A stretch of DNA of 32,536 nucleotides from NCBI GenBank assembly GCA_016934745.1, contig JAFGSF010000049.1:1-32536 (forward strand), read 5' to 3'. The position numbers were made by a program, and so were the translations under genes. How positions within the stretch are numbered: position 1 is the first letter of the stretch; every line of letters begins with the position of its first letter. Shown piece by piece: positions 23,518 to 30,689 of this stretch. The notes below the pieces were generated by a model that was not told where the DNA came from, did not search any database, and worked only from the letters and a program-made list of their open reading frames with translations. This stretch comes from Candidatus Aminicenantota bacterium (GTDB lineage Bacteria > Acidobacteriota > Aminicenantia > UBA2199).

Positions 23518-24986
23518 TCCCGTGGTCTCAGCAGTGGGAATAAAATGACTTCCTTAATGGACGCCGCTCCTGTATACAGCATCACCAAACGGTCGATTCC
23601 AATGCCTTCACCGGCAGCCGGAGCCATGCCGTATTCCAGGGCATTAAGAAAATTGTTGTCGATTAGTTGGGCCTCATCATCCCCTTTTTCCCGGTCTTGG
23701 AGTTGAGCTTCGAAACGTCGGCGCTGTTCAAGCGGATCGTTTAATTCGGAAAAACCGTTGGCGATTTCCATGCCGGCGATATAGAGTTCAAAGCGTTCGG
23801 TCTCGCGTTCGTCCGTCCGCGACATTTTGGAGAGGGGGGATATTGCCTTGGGATAATTGATGACAAAAGTCGGCTCAATCAGGTTCTTTTCGACATAGAA
23901 ATCAAACATCAGTTCCAGCATCTTGCCAAACGTTGGCGGCAGCGGTTCATCAGGAAATTGCCGGGCAATAAATTTCTTCAATTCGGCTTCATCCCACAAC
24001 TGTTCCAGGGCCAATCCCGATTTTTCAGCAATGATGGCCATGAACTTGACCCTTTTAAAGGGTGGCTGCAGGGAAATGCTTCTTTCCTGCCACTGGATGG
24101 TGTTATCGGGCAATAATTCACGGTTCAGGTTCAGTAGCAATGCTTCGGTCAAATTCATGTAATCGTTGAAGTCTTTATATAGTTCATAGAATTCAATCAT
24201 GGTGAATTCCGGGTTATGCATCATGGAAATGCCTTCATTGCGAAAATTACGGTTTATTTCAAACACCTTTTCCATGCCTCCGACCAGCAGCCTCTTTAAA
24301 TACAATTCGGGGGCCACCCGCAAAAATAGATCGATGTTCAAAGCGTTGTGGTGGGTGGTAAAGGGTCTGGCCGACGCACCACCAGGTATCTGGTGCATCA
24401 TCGGTGTTTCCACCTCGATATAACCTTGCTGATGAAAAAAGCTGCGGATGTTCTGGATAATCAGCGATCGCTTGCGAAAAATATCCTTGACTTCCGGGTT
24501 GACAATCAAGTCCAGGTACCGTTGACGGAAACGCAATTCCTTGTCCTGCAGACCGTGCCATTTTTCGGGCAACGGATGGAATGACTTGGCTAAAAAGGTC
24601 AATTCGTTGACCAGGATCGAAAGTTCATGGGTATGGGTCTTGAAAATTCGCCCTTTGACCCCGATAATATCACCAATGTCCAGAAGATGGTAAAGAGCAA
24701 AATCTCTCTCTGTCACCATTTCCTTGCGCAGGTAAATCTGCAGCTTTTTTTCGCCGTCAAACAAATGCATGAAAGCGCTTTTACCCATGCTGCGGATGGC
24801 GATGATACGACCGGCAGACCGTATTTCATCGGGTACTTCTTTCAGTTCGTCTGCGGAAAAATCCTGATACCTGGCAATGATATCTTTGAAGCGATGGGAA
24901 ACGTCAAAGCGGTAGGGATAGGGCGTGATGCCCAATGCGCCGAGCTTCTTGAGCTTTTCCAACCTGATGTTGAATTGTTCTTCCAT
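23514..24986 (-). CDS. lysS: lysyl-tRNA synthetase, class II
   Basis: A 490-residue class II LysRS. The N-terminal OB-fold anticodon-binding domain (about 50-140) contains AGRIIAIRSMGKSAFMHLFD. In the catalytic domain, motif 1 is around GYIEVETPMM (188-197), motif 2 is NFRNEGISMMHNPEFTMIEF (247-266) and motif 3 is GEGIGIDRLVMLYTG (459-473). Length and all motifs are normal. It charges tRNA-Lys; the tRNA-Lys(CTT) gene in this window is about 10 kb away. It begins 9 bases after the transglutaminase-like gene, with GAGGCGG as ribosome site. Confidence 0.97.
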   Translation of the reverse strand: MEEQFNIRLEKLKKLGALGITPYPYRFDVSHRFKDIIARYQDFSADELKEVPDEIRSAGRIIAIRSMGKSAFMHLFDGEKKLQIYLRKEMVTERDFALYHLLDIGDIIGVKGRIFKTHTHELSILVNELTFLAKSFHPLPEKWHGLQDKELRFRQRYLDLIVNPEVKDIFRKRSLIIQNIRSFFHQQGYIEVETPMMHQIPGGASARPFTTHHNALNIDLFLRVAPELYLKRLLVGGMEKVFEINRNFRNEGISMMHNPEFTMIEFYELYKDFNDYMNLTEALLLNLNRELLPDNTIQWQERSISLQPPFKRVKFMAIIAEKSGLALEQLWDEAELKKFIARQFPDEPLPPTFGKMLELMFDFYVEKNLIEPTFVINYPKAISPLSKMSRTDERETERFELYIAGMEIANGFSELNDPLEQRRRFEAQLQDREKGDDEAQLIDNNFLNALEYGMAPAAGEGIGIDRLVMLYTGAASIKEVILFPLLRPRE

Positions 24987-24995
24987 GTCGCCGCC

Positions 24996-25679
24996 TCATT
25001 CATCTATTAGTTTTTTATTCTTTTTGACAATGATTCCCCGAAAGCGTTCCACCTGATTGAAAATCACGTTTTGATCAATAAGCAGATAGCGTGAAGAAAA
25101 ATCCTGGTACTGTGGATCATAAAATACCTGCCGCTGTCCGGGTAGATCAATTTCCAGCCAACGGTGAGGCACGGGTTCGATCACCTGATTGCTTTCACGC
25201 AGATAAAAGCCGTTTACCGTCCGGCTGCCGATTCCGACGCAGGTCAGCAGCGTTTGGGCGACATGGGCAAAACCAATGCAATGGGCCCGGCGGTTCAGCA
25301 AAACCGCAGTTGTCTCCTGGGGAAGTTCCTCTTGGCAATAAATAATGGAATTCGCCAAAAATGATGATAGGTTCCGTAAATAATCACCTACCGAAACGGC
25401 ATTTTGGCGCAGTTGACTGAAAACCTTCCTGACCAATGGATCCTGCCCGGCGATAAATGATTGATCGTCGGCGATTACGTGGGTCAGGTTTTTAAAATCG
25501 AGTGTCCGGCTTTTAATTTTGACATGCAAGCCGTCCCGATCACTCCTGATTTCCTGCTTAAAATTGTAATTGCGATAATTGCTGAAAATTTCCGGAGTCC
25601 GACAGCCGACAAAAACTTCAAGATTGCTTTCCTGGCTCAGCGGCATCCAAAAAAACATTACCAGCAATAGAGCTTTCAC
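24996..25679 (-). CDS. transglutaminase-like cysteine protease-fold protein, exported
   Basis: A 227-residue protein with a short hydrophobic N-terminus (VKALLLVMFFWMPLSQES) that looks like a signal peptide. Next come a beta-rich region and a transglutaminase-like core. NRRAHCIGFAHVAQTLLTCV holds the likely nucleophile C134, RTVNGFYL follows, PHRWLEIDLPG holds H172, and QVFYDPQYQ holds D188, giving the Cys-His-Asp order of the superfamily. Such proteins are usually periplasmic proteases or peptide cyclases or unknown. The GTG start overlaps the nusB stop (GTGA), with AAGGTGATCCC as ribosome site, which decides this start over the longer frame. Confidence 0.75.
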   Translation of the reverse strand: MKALLLVMFFWMPLSQESNLEVFVGCRTPEIFSNYRNYNFKQEIRSDRDGLHVKIKSRTLDFKNLTHVIADDQSFIAGQDPLVRKVFSQLRQNAVSVGDYLRNLSSFLANSIIYCQEELPQETTAVLLNRRAHCIGFAHVAQTLLTCVGIGSRTVNGFYLRESNQVIEPVPHRWLEIDLPGQRQVFYDPQYQDFSSRYLLIDQNVIFNQVERFRGIIVKKNKKLIDE

Positions 25680-26077
25680 GGGATCACCTTGTCCAATATG
25701 GCGTTGATCAGCTTGTAAGAATCGCACTCACTGTATTTTTTTGAAATGCGGATGATATCATCGATAATAATCGGTTTTTCGGAATTAAACGTCGCTTCGG
25801 CAATGCCCATGCGCATCAGGTTGCGGTCGATCGGAGCCAGGCGCTCCAGTTTCCAATCAATCAGATTAGACGCGATCAAGGCGTCGATCCTCGCCTTGTC
25901 ATCCAGAACGATCTGCACCACGCGCCGGATAAAATTTTCTTCATCGGGATTGACCCTTTTGAACGATTTGAAGTATTCCTCGATCAATGGGTCGCTTTGG
26001 ATCGCCTCGCATTTCAATAAATCAAGTTGGTAAAGAATTTTTAAAATTATTTCCCGGCTGTACTTTATGCGAAACAT
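25676..26077 (-). CDS. nusB: transcription antitermination factor NusB
   Basis: A 133-residue all-helical protein matching NusB. It shows SREIILKILYQLDL near the N-terminus, FIRRVVQIVLDDKARIDALI, WKLERLAPIDRNLMRMGIAE in the centre and IIIDDIIRISKKYSECDSYK followed by LINAILDKV. NusB with NusE (S10) binds boxA RNA and supports rRNA antitermination. It directly follows ribH with a TGATG stop-start overlap; ribH-nusB adjacency is widespread. Confidence 0.93.
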   Translation of the reverse strand: MFRIKYSREIILKILYQLDLLKCEAIQSDPLIEEYFKSFKRVNPDEENFIRRVVQIVLDDKARIDALIASNLIDWKLERLAPIDRNLMRMGIAEATFNSEKPIIIDDIIRISKKYSECDSYKLINAILDKVIP

Positions 26078-26544
26078 CAGATATTGGCATCGGTAAATAG
26101 GTTGAGCAGCTCAATGGCCGATTGGGCGGCCTGAAAACCCTTGTTGCCCATTTTATTTCCCGCCCGCTCAATGGCCTGATCGGTATTATCGGCGGTGATA
26201 ATGCCATAAGTCACGGGCAGGGCGAATTCGAGGTTCAGTTGGGCGATGCCTTTGCTGACTTCGGAAGCGACAAAGTCAAAATGGGGGGTCTCGCCGCGAA
26301 TCACAGCCGCCAAGCAGATTACAGCCTGATATTTTTTCTTCAACAACAGGCGTTTGGCTACCAGCGGGATTTCGAAGGCACCGGGTACGCGGAGTACATC
26401 GATCTGTCCTTCCGTGGCGCCGCTGCGCATCAAGGCGTCCTTGGCCCCGTCCAGCAGCTTTTCAGTGATGAAATTGTTGAAGCGCGAAACGATGATCGCA
26501 AAGGTGAAACCCTTGGAAACCAATTGTCCCTGGAATTCTTTCAT
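26077..26544 (-). CDS. ribH: 6,7-dimethyl-8-ribityllumazine synthase
   Basis: A 155-residue enzyme of the penultimate riboflavin step, condensing 5-amino-6-ribitylaminouracil with dihydroxybutanone phosphate. Family blocks are IIVSRFNNFIT, RVPGAFEIPLVAKRL, LAAVIRGETPHFDFVASEVS and YGIITADNTDQAIERAGNK. I start it at the second ATG (26544): GGAGAAGAAC precedes it, and the first ATG (26556) lies at the predicted transcription start. First gene of the ribH-nusB-transglutaminase-lysS-permease operon; no other rib gene is near. Confidence 0.94.
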   Translation of the reverse strand: MKEFQGQLVSKGFTFAIIVSRFNNFITEKLLDGAKDALMRSGATEGQIDVLRVPGAFEIPLVAKRLLLKKKYQAVICLAAVIRGETPHFDFVASEVSKGIAQLNLEFALPVTYGIITADNTDQAIERAGNKMGNKGFQAAQSAIELLNLFTDANI

Positions 26545-26563
26545 GTTCTTCTCCATGGACGTT

Positions 26564-26592
26564 AAAATATCCTAAATAGGGCTTGATGTCAA
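26564..26592 (-). promoter_or_regulatory. promoter of the ribH-lysS operon
   Basis: On the minus strand a perfect TTGACA (26592-26587) is followed after 17 bases by TATTTT (26569-26564, 4/6). Transcription would begin near 26557, giving a leader of about 12 bases before the ribH ATG at 26544. No FMN riboswitch is present in the short intergenic region. Confidence 0.55.
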
Positions 26593-26635
26593 GCTCGGAG
26601 GCGCCCAGGCGCTTGACTCGCCATTCACTCGCCTG

Positions 26636-26665
26636 TTGACAAATACGGCGCCGATGGCTGATAAT
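26636..26665 (+). promoter_or_regulatory. promoter of the NtrC-type regulator, placing the start at the ATG
   Basis: A perfect TTGACA (26636-26641) is followed after 18 bases by GATAAT (26660-26665, 5/6). The predicted transcription start falls on the ATG at 26671 or within a base of it, and no ribosome-binding sequence exists upstream. The mRNA is therefore a leaderless candidate. Confidence 0.55.
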
Positions 26666-26670
26666 TAAAC

Positions 26671-28035
26671 ATGGCAAAAATTCTGGTGGTCGAAGACAAT
26701 GCCTCGATGCGCGAAATGCTGACCAGCATCTTCAGGGAAAAAGGCTTTGAGACCGAAAACGCTGCCTGTGTAGGCGACGCCCTGGCCCTGCTCAAAAAAA
26801 GCGATTTCTCCCTGATCGTTTCCGACCTGCAGCTCCCCGATATGGATGGCTTGAGTTTCTGCAAAAGAATCAAGCATCTGCAAATTCCCTTCATTATTCT
26901 GACCGCTTTTGGATCCATTGAAAAAGCCGTGGAAGCGATAAAAGAAGGGGCTTTTGACTTCATCACCAAGCCCGTGGATCCCGATTACCTGCTGTTGATG
27001 GTAAATAAAGCTCTGGATGCAACCCAGATATTGCGCGAGAACCTGGTGCTTCGGGAAGTCCTGCAGTCGGAAATGGGAAAGACCGTTATTATTGGCAGCA
27101 GTCGCGAAATACTTCATGAGGCTGAGAAAATTCGCCAGGTGGCTCAAACCAATACCACCGTCCTGCTGCGCGGTGAAAGCGGCACCGGCAAGGAATTGTT
27201 CGCCCGGGCGCTGCATGCCCTGAGTCCCAGAAAAGAAAGGCCTTTCATCACCATCAATTCAGCATCCATTCCCGACAACCTTTTGGAAAATGAACTTTTC
27301 GGGCATGAAAAGGGTTCTTACACCGGGGCCTATATGCGCCAGCTGGGAAAACTCGAACTGGCCCAGGGCGGAACCTTCTTTTTTGACGAAATCGGTGATT
27401 TTCCCTATTCATTACAGGGAAAAATTCTTCGTGTTTTGGAAGAAAAATCAATCTCACGCCTGGGCAGCGGCAAGGATATCCGTCTCGATATACGTTTCAT
27501 CTTTGCCACCAACCAGGACCTGGAAAAAGCCATTGCGGAAAAACGTTTCCGCCAGGATCTGTATTTTCGCATCACTAGCTTCCCCGTTCAACTTCCGCCT
27601 CTGCGCGAAAGGCAAGCGGACATCCCGCTGCTCGGAGACTATTTTACCAAAAAAATCTCTCATGAAATCAAGAAACACGGGATCACTCTGTCCCCGCAGG
27701 CCAGGGAAAAGCTCATGGCCTACAGCTGGCCGGGCAATGTCCGTGAACTGCAAAATACGATTGAACGGGCGGTCATCATCTGTTCGGGTCGGGAAATCAG
27801 TGCAGCGGAAATCATACTGCCGGACAAAGTATTTCCCATTGACGAGCATTTCAATCTCAACGGTAATTTAAAAGTGGTGGCTGAACGCGCCCAAAAAATT
27901 GCCGAGAAAGCAAAAATTATCCGGGTTTTGACCGAGACGGAATTCAACCGTTCACGGGCGGCTGAAATTCTTGAAATCAGCTACAAGACACTGCTCCAAA
28001 AAATAAAGAAATATGACCTTTCCCGGGAAAATTAA
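26671..28035 (+). CDS. NtrC-family sigma-54-dependent response regulator
   Basis: A 454-residue protein with three domains. The receiver domain (1-120) has acidic E8/D9, phospho-acceptor D52 in VSDLQLPDMDG, and K100. The AAA+ domain (135-370) has Walker A GESGTGKE (168-175), the sigma-54 contact loop as GSYTGA (215-220, usually GAFTGA), Walker B FFFDEIG (236-242) and WPGNVREL (353-360). The Fis-type helix-turn-helix is at about 420-446 (FNRSRAAEILEISYKTLLQK). It activates sigma-54 promoters in response to a sensor kinase, but no kinase gene is adjacent. It overlaps the DUF374 gene by 23 bases. Confidence 0.93.
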   Translation: MAKILVVEDNASMREMLTSIFREKGFETENAACVGDALALLKKSDFSLIVSDLQLPDMDGLSFCKRIKHLQIPFIILTAFGSIEKAVEAIKEGAFDFITKPVDPDYLLLMVNKALDATQILRENLVLREVLQSEMGKTVIIGSSREILHEAEKIRQVAQTNTTVLLRGESGTGKELFARALHALSPRKERPFITINSASIPDNLLENELFGHEKGSYTGAYMRQLGKLELAQGGTFFFDEIGDFPYSLQGKILRVLEEKSISRLGSGKDIRLDIRFIFATNQDLEKAIAEKRFRQDLYFRITSFPVQLPPLRERQADIPLLGDYFTKKISHEIKKHGITLSPQAREKLMAYSWPGNVRELQNTIERAVIICSGREISAAEIILPDKVFPIDEHFNLNGNLKVVAERAQKIAEKAKIIRVLTETEFNRSRAAEILEISYKTLLQKIKKYDLSREN

Positions 28036-28657
28036 AACACTGTTGCTGAAGAAACTCTCCTGGCTGCTGATTGAAGCCGTCGTGGCCAGCAGCCGGGTCA
28101 CGATTTCAGGTCACGATAAAATCACCGGACTGCTGAATGAAAAACTGCCCGTGATCTTTATTTTTTGGCATCGTCATCTCCTGTTCGTGATTCACCAGTT
28201 TAAAAACAGCGGGGCACGCCCGCTTATTTCATTGTCCAGCGACGGCGAGTTGGTAACCGCTGTCGCCCAAGAATTCGGCATGAAGCCTATCCGCGGCTCT
28301 TCATCAAAAGGAGGCGCCCGAGCATTTTTAAACATGGTGCGCAGCGTCCAAGAAGAAAACGCCCAGGTGCTGATCACCGTAGACGGACCCAAGGGGCCGG
28401 CGCGGCAAATCAAGACCGGAACGGTGCAGTTGGCACTTAAAACCAAAGCCCACATCATTCCCATCAGTTGGAGCAGCTCGCGGGTCAAAATCCTGGAAAA
28501 AAGCTGGGACCGCTTCATGATTCCCCTGCCCTTCGGGAGGATCCATTTCGCTTACGGTCAACCCCTGCAAATTTCGGCCAGTGACGAAGCCAATTTGCAA
28601 AAAACCGCGGACATGCTGGCAGAAAAACTCAATCAGCTTGAAGAATCGGTGAAATAG
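28013..28657 (+). CDS. DUF374 lysophospholipid acyltransferase-like protein
   Basis: A 214-residue protein with an N-terminal hydrophobic helix (LLLKKLSWLLIEAVV) and the DUF374/LPLAT signature: FIFWHRHLLFVIHQF (48-62; the H-x4-type motif is WHRHLL), LISLSSDGELV (71-81), RGSSSKGGARAF (94-105) and VDGPKGPARQIKTG (123-136). The family is thought to acylate lipid or lipid-A-like acceptors at the inner membrane, but no activity can be assigned. The ATG lies 23 bases inside the regulator gene, without a good ribosome site, suggesting coupling. A diverged copy of its last 43 codons lies 72 bases downstream. Confidence 0.85.
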   Translation: MTFPGKIKTLLLKKLSWLLIEAVVASSRVTISGHDKITGLLNEKLPVIFIFWHRHLLFVIHQFKNSGARPLISLSSDGELVTAVAQEFGMKPIRGSSSKGGARAFLNMVRSVQEENAQVLITVDGPKGPARQIKTGTVQLALKTKAHIIPISWSSSRVKILEKSWDRFMIPLPFGRIHFAYGQPLQISASDEANLQKTADMLAEKLNQLEESVK

Positions 28658-28686
28658 TATTTGAAATTCATCCTCCCTCTAGACAG

Positions 28687-28725
28687 ACAAATCAAATCCT
28701 CCACCTGCGGTGTCGGATGATTTGT
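28687..28725. repeat. imperfect inverted repeat (hairpin) after the DUF374 gene
   Basis: ACAAATCA-AA-TCC pairs with GGA-TGATTTGT around an inner CACC-TGC-GGTG hairpin. It lies 29 bases after the DUF374 stop and directly before the tail duplication. There is no T tract behind it, so it is not a typical terminator; it may mark a recombination boundary or slow transcription. Confidence 0.5.
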
Positions 28726-28726
28726 G

Positions 28727-28867
28727 CTGCCCTTCGGGAGGATCCACTTCGCCTATGGCCAACCGCTACAGATTTCAGCTACTGACGAAACCGGTTTGCA
28801 AAAAGCAGCCGCCATGCTTGCAGATCAACTCAACCAGCTCGAAAAATCGGTGAAAACAAAAACGTAG
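28727..28867 (+). pseudogene. remnant of a second DUF374 gene: diverged copy of the C-terminal 43 codons
   Basis: This stretch reads in one frame as PFGRIHFAYGQPLQ (after an initial Leu), then ISATDETGLQKAAAM and LADQLNQLEKSVK, and ends in three extra codons and TAG. It aligns without gaps to 28526-28654, the end of the intact gene. Of 43 codons, 22 are identical, 13 differ silently and 8 change the residue; total base identity is about 106 of 129. The first nine differences are all silent. There is no start codon or ribosome site, and the upstream part of the gene is missing. The remnant therefore derives from a copy that evolved as a functional protein rather than from a recent tandem slip. 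Confidence 0.75.
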
Positions 28868-28870
28868 TAT

Positions 28871-28884
28871 CAGGTCGCGACCTG
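28871..28884. repeat. 14-base perfect palindrome
   Basis: CAGGTCGCGACCTG is fully self-complementary. It lies 4 bases after the tail-remnant stop and about 40 bases upstream of the pfkA -35 box, a position where a dimeric regulator could bind. No homologous site was noticed elsewhere in the window apart from the shorter CCTCGCGAGG at 5859-5868. Confidence 0.5.
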
Positions 28885-28924
28885 TCACTGCAAAGCAATT
28901 TGAAAATCATTGTAAATCATCTCA

Positions 28925-28953
28925 TTGGCAGGCGCATTCTTTTTTGCTATCAT
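28925..28953 (+). promoter_or_regulatory. candidate promoter of pfkA-tmk-larE
   Basis: TTGGCA (28925-28930, 5/6) is followed after 17 bases by TATCAT (28948-28953, 5/6). The start would be near 28960, leaving a leader of about 11 bases that overlaps the GGAGG ribosome site (28959-28963). Confidence 0.5.
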
Positions 28954-28970
28954 GGCATGGAGGTTGCGCT

Positions 28971-30068
28971 ATGAAAAAGATCCGCAAGCTGGCAATTCTA
29001 ACCGGGGGAGGCGACTGTCCCGGATTGAACGCCGTTATCCGCGCCGTCGTGCACACAGCCCAACGTCAATTTGGGATCAAGGTCTGCGGCATCATGGACG
29101 GATATTCGGGCTTGATCAATAAAAACGTCTGCCAACTGGAACTGTCCGATGTCTCGGGAATCCTGCCGCGCGGCGGCACCATCCTGGGCACATCCAACCG
29201 CGACAATCCCTTCAAGTATGCAGCGGAAAGCCAATCCGCTCCTGCCGAATTCCAGGATGTTTCGAACCAAGCCTTGAAAACCATCGAATACAATGAAATC
29301 GACGTCCTGCTTACTGTCGGCGGTGACGGCACACAGAGCATTGCCCAGAAATTTTTTGAAAAATATCAGCTTCCGATTATCGGCATTCCCAAGACCATCG
29401 ACAATGACCTGAACGGCACCGATGTCACCTTCGGCTTCGATACCGCGTTGAATATCGCCACCACGGCCATTGACAAGCTCCATTCGACCGCCGAGGCCCA
29501 TCACCGCGTAATGGTCATCGAAGTCATGGGTCGCTACGCCGGCTGGATCGCGCTGCAATCGGGCATGGCCGGTGGCGGCGACGTGATTCTGATTCCGGAA
29601 ATTCCATTTAAAATGGACAAGATTTGCGCCAAGATCCATGATCGTCAAAAAATGGGCAAGCGTTTTTCCCTGGTTGTAGTTGCCGAAGGCGCCAGAGCCG
29701 AAGGCGGCCAGGTTGTTGTTGCCCGCCAGGTTCAGGATGGCAGTGATTCGATCCGCTTGGGAGGCATTGCCGCCCAGGTGGGTAAGCAGATCGAGGATAT
29801 GACCGGGATTGAAAGCCGTTTTACCATTCTCGGCCACGTGCAGCGCGGCGGCAGCCCCTCTCCCTTTGACCGCATCCTGGCTACACGCTTTGGATACCAT
29901 GCCGTGGAGGCGGCACTGAAGGGTAAATTTGGATCCATGGTCGGTTTGCGCGGCACCGAAATCAAAACCACATTGATTCGCGATGCCATAGCCGTACCGC
30001 GACGCATCGATCCCGAAAGCGACTTGGTCAAGACCGCCAAAGCGGTGAGTACCAGTTTTGGATTTTAA
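28971..30068 (+). CDS. pfkA: 6-phosphofructokinase, G/K 'mixed' type (ATP or PPi)
   Basis: A 365-residue PfkA-fold enzyme that phosphorylates fructose 6-phosphate in glycolysis. Motifs are TGGGDCPGLNAVIR (11-24), the nucleotide loop GGDGT (117-121), the catalytic PKTIDND (140-146, with D144 as general base) and MGRYAGWIA (186-194). Gly at 120 (E. coli position 104) is the ATP-type residue, but Lys at 141 (E. coli 124) is the PPi-type residue. This G/K combination defines the long 'group III' enzymes, where phosphoryl donor differs between members. The ATG at 28971 has GGAGG 7 bases upstream; a few in-frame codons before it are not family-like. The stop is directly followed by the tmk ATG. Confidence 0.92.
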   Translation: MKKIRKLAILTGGGDCPGLNAVIRAVVHTAQRQFGIKVCGIMDGYSGLINKNVCQLELSDVSGILPRGGTILGTSNRDNPFKYAAESQSAPAEFQDVSNQALKTIEYNEIDVLLTVGGDGTQSIAQKFFEKYQLPIIGIPKTIDNDLNGTDVTFGFDTALNIATTAIDKLHSTAEAHHRVMVIEVMGRYAGWIALQSGMAGGGDVILIPEIPFKMDKICAKIHDRQKMGKRFSLVVVAEGARAEGGQVVVARQVQDGSDSIRLGGIAAQVGKQIEDMTGIESRFTILGHVQRGGSPSPFDRILATRFGYHAVEAALKGKFGSMVGLRGTEIKTTLIRDAIAVPRRIDPESDLVKTAKAVSTSFGF

Positions 30069-30689
30069 ATGTCCCGGCTGATCGTGTTTGAGGGAATTGA
30101 CGGTTCGGGAAAAACATCGCTCTCCAGGCTCTTTGTCAAATATTTGAACCAAAAAGGAGTGCCGGCCGTCTGGTTGCGCGAACCGACCGATTCGGCGCTG
30201 GGAAACAAGATCCGCCGTGTGGCCCAGGAAAGCGAGCACATTTCGCCGCAGCAGGAACTCGACTATTTCATTCAGGACCGGCGCTGGGATGTCGAAAAAA
30301 ACATCCTGCCCGCCCTGCGCGCCAAAAAAACAGTGGTTCTGGACCGATATTTTTACTCGAACGCCTGCTACCAGGGAGCTCGCGGGATGGACATGAATAC
30401 TATTATCGACCTGAACATGTCATTCGCTCCGCGGCCTGACCTAACATTCATTATTGACGTGGATGTCGATCGCGCCCTGGCCCGGATACGCGATTCCCGT
30501 TCGGATATGGCCAAGCTTTTTGAAAAAAAAGATTTCCTGATGAAAGTGCGTGCCAACTACCTGCAGCTGACGGGGCCCAACCTGCAGTTTATCGACGGCA
30601 ACCGCGACCTGGGAACCGTCCTGGCCGAAATCATCGACCATTTCGAAAAAATCCCTTCCCCTAATGACATGTCAGCGTCCCAGCCATGA
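30069..30689 (+). CDS. tmk: thymidylate kinase
   Basis: A 206-residue dTMP kinase (dTMP + ATP to dTDP). Motifs are the P-loop FEGIDGSGKT (7-16), WLREPTDSALG (35-45; the REPT dTMP-binding loop), LDRYFYSNACYQGARG (91-106; the DR-Y motif) and a LID segment RDSRSDMAKLFEKKDFL. Length is typical. The ATG follows the pfkA stop without a gap, and the last codons overlap the larE start by 4 bases (ATGA), so the three genes form one unit. Confidence 0.93.
   Translation: MSRLIVFEGIDGSGKTSLSRLFVKYLNQKGVPAVWLREPTDSALGNKIRRVAQESEHISPQQELDYFIQDRRWDVEKNILPALRAKKTVVLDRYFYSNACYQGARGMDMNTIIDLNMSFAPRPDLTFIIDVDVDRALARIRDSRSDMAKLFEKKDFLMKVRANYLQLTGPNLQFIDGNRDLGTVLAEIIDHFEKIPSPNDMSASQP

Noticed and set aside
26545..26670. 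Possible FMN riboswitch before ribH.
   Set aside because: The predicted leader is only about 12 bases, too short for an aptamer, and no RFN-element blocks are seen.
28998..30239. A 413-codon open frame on the minus strand opposite pfkA.
   Set aside because: It is a shadow of pfkA/tmk in another frame; its translation has no family pattern while the plus strand encodes complete conserved enzymes.
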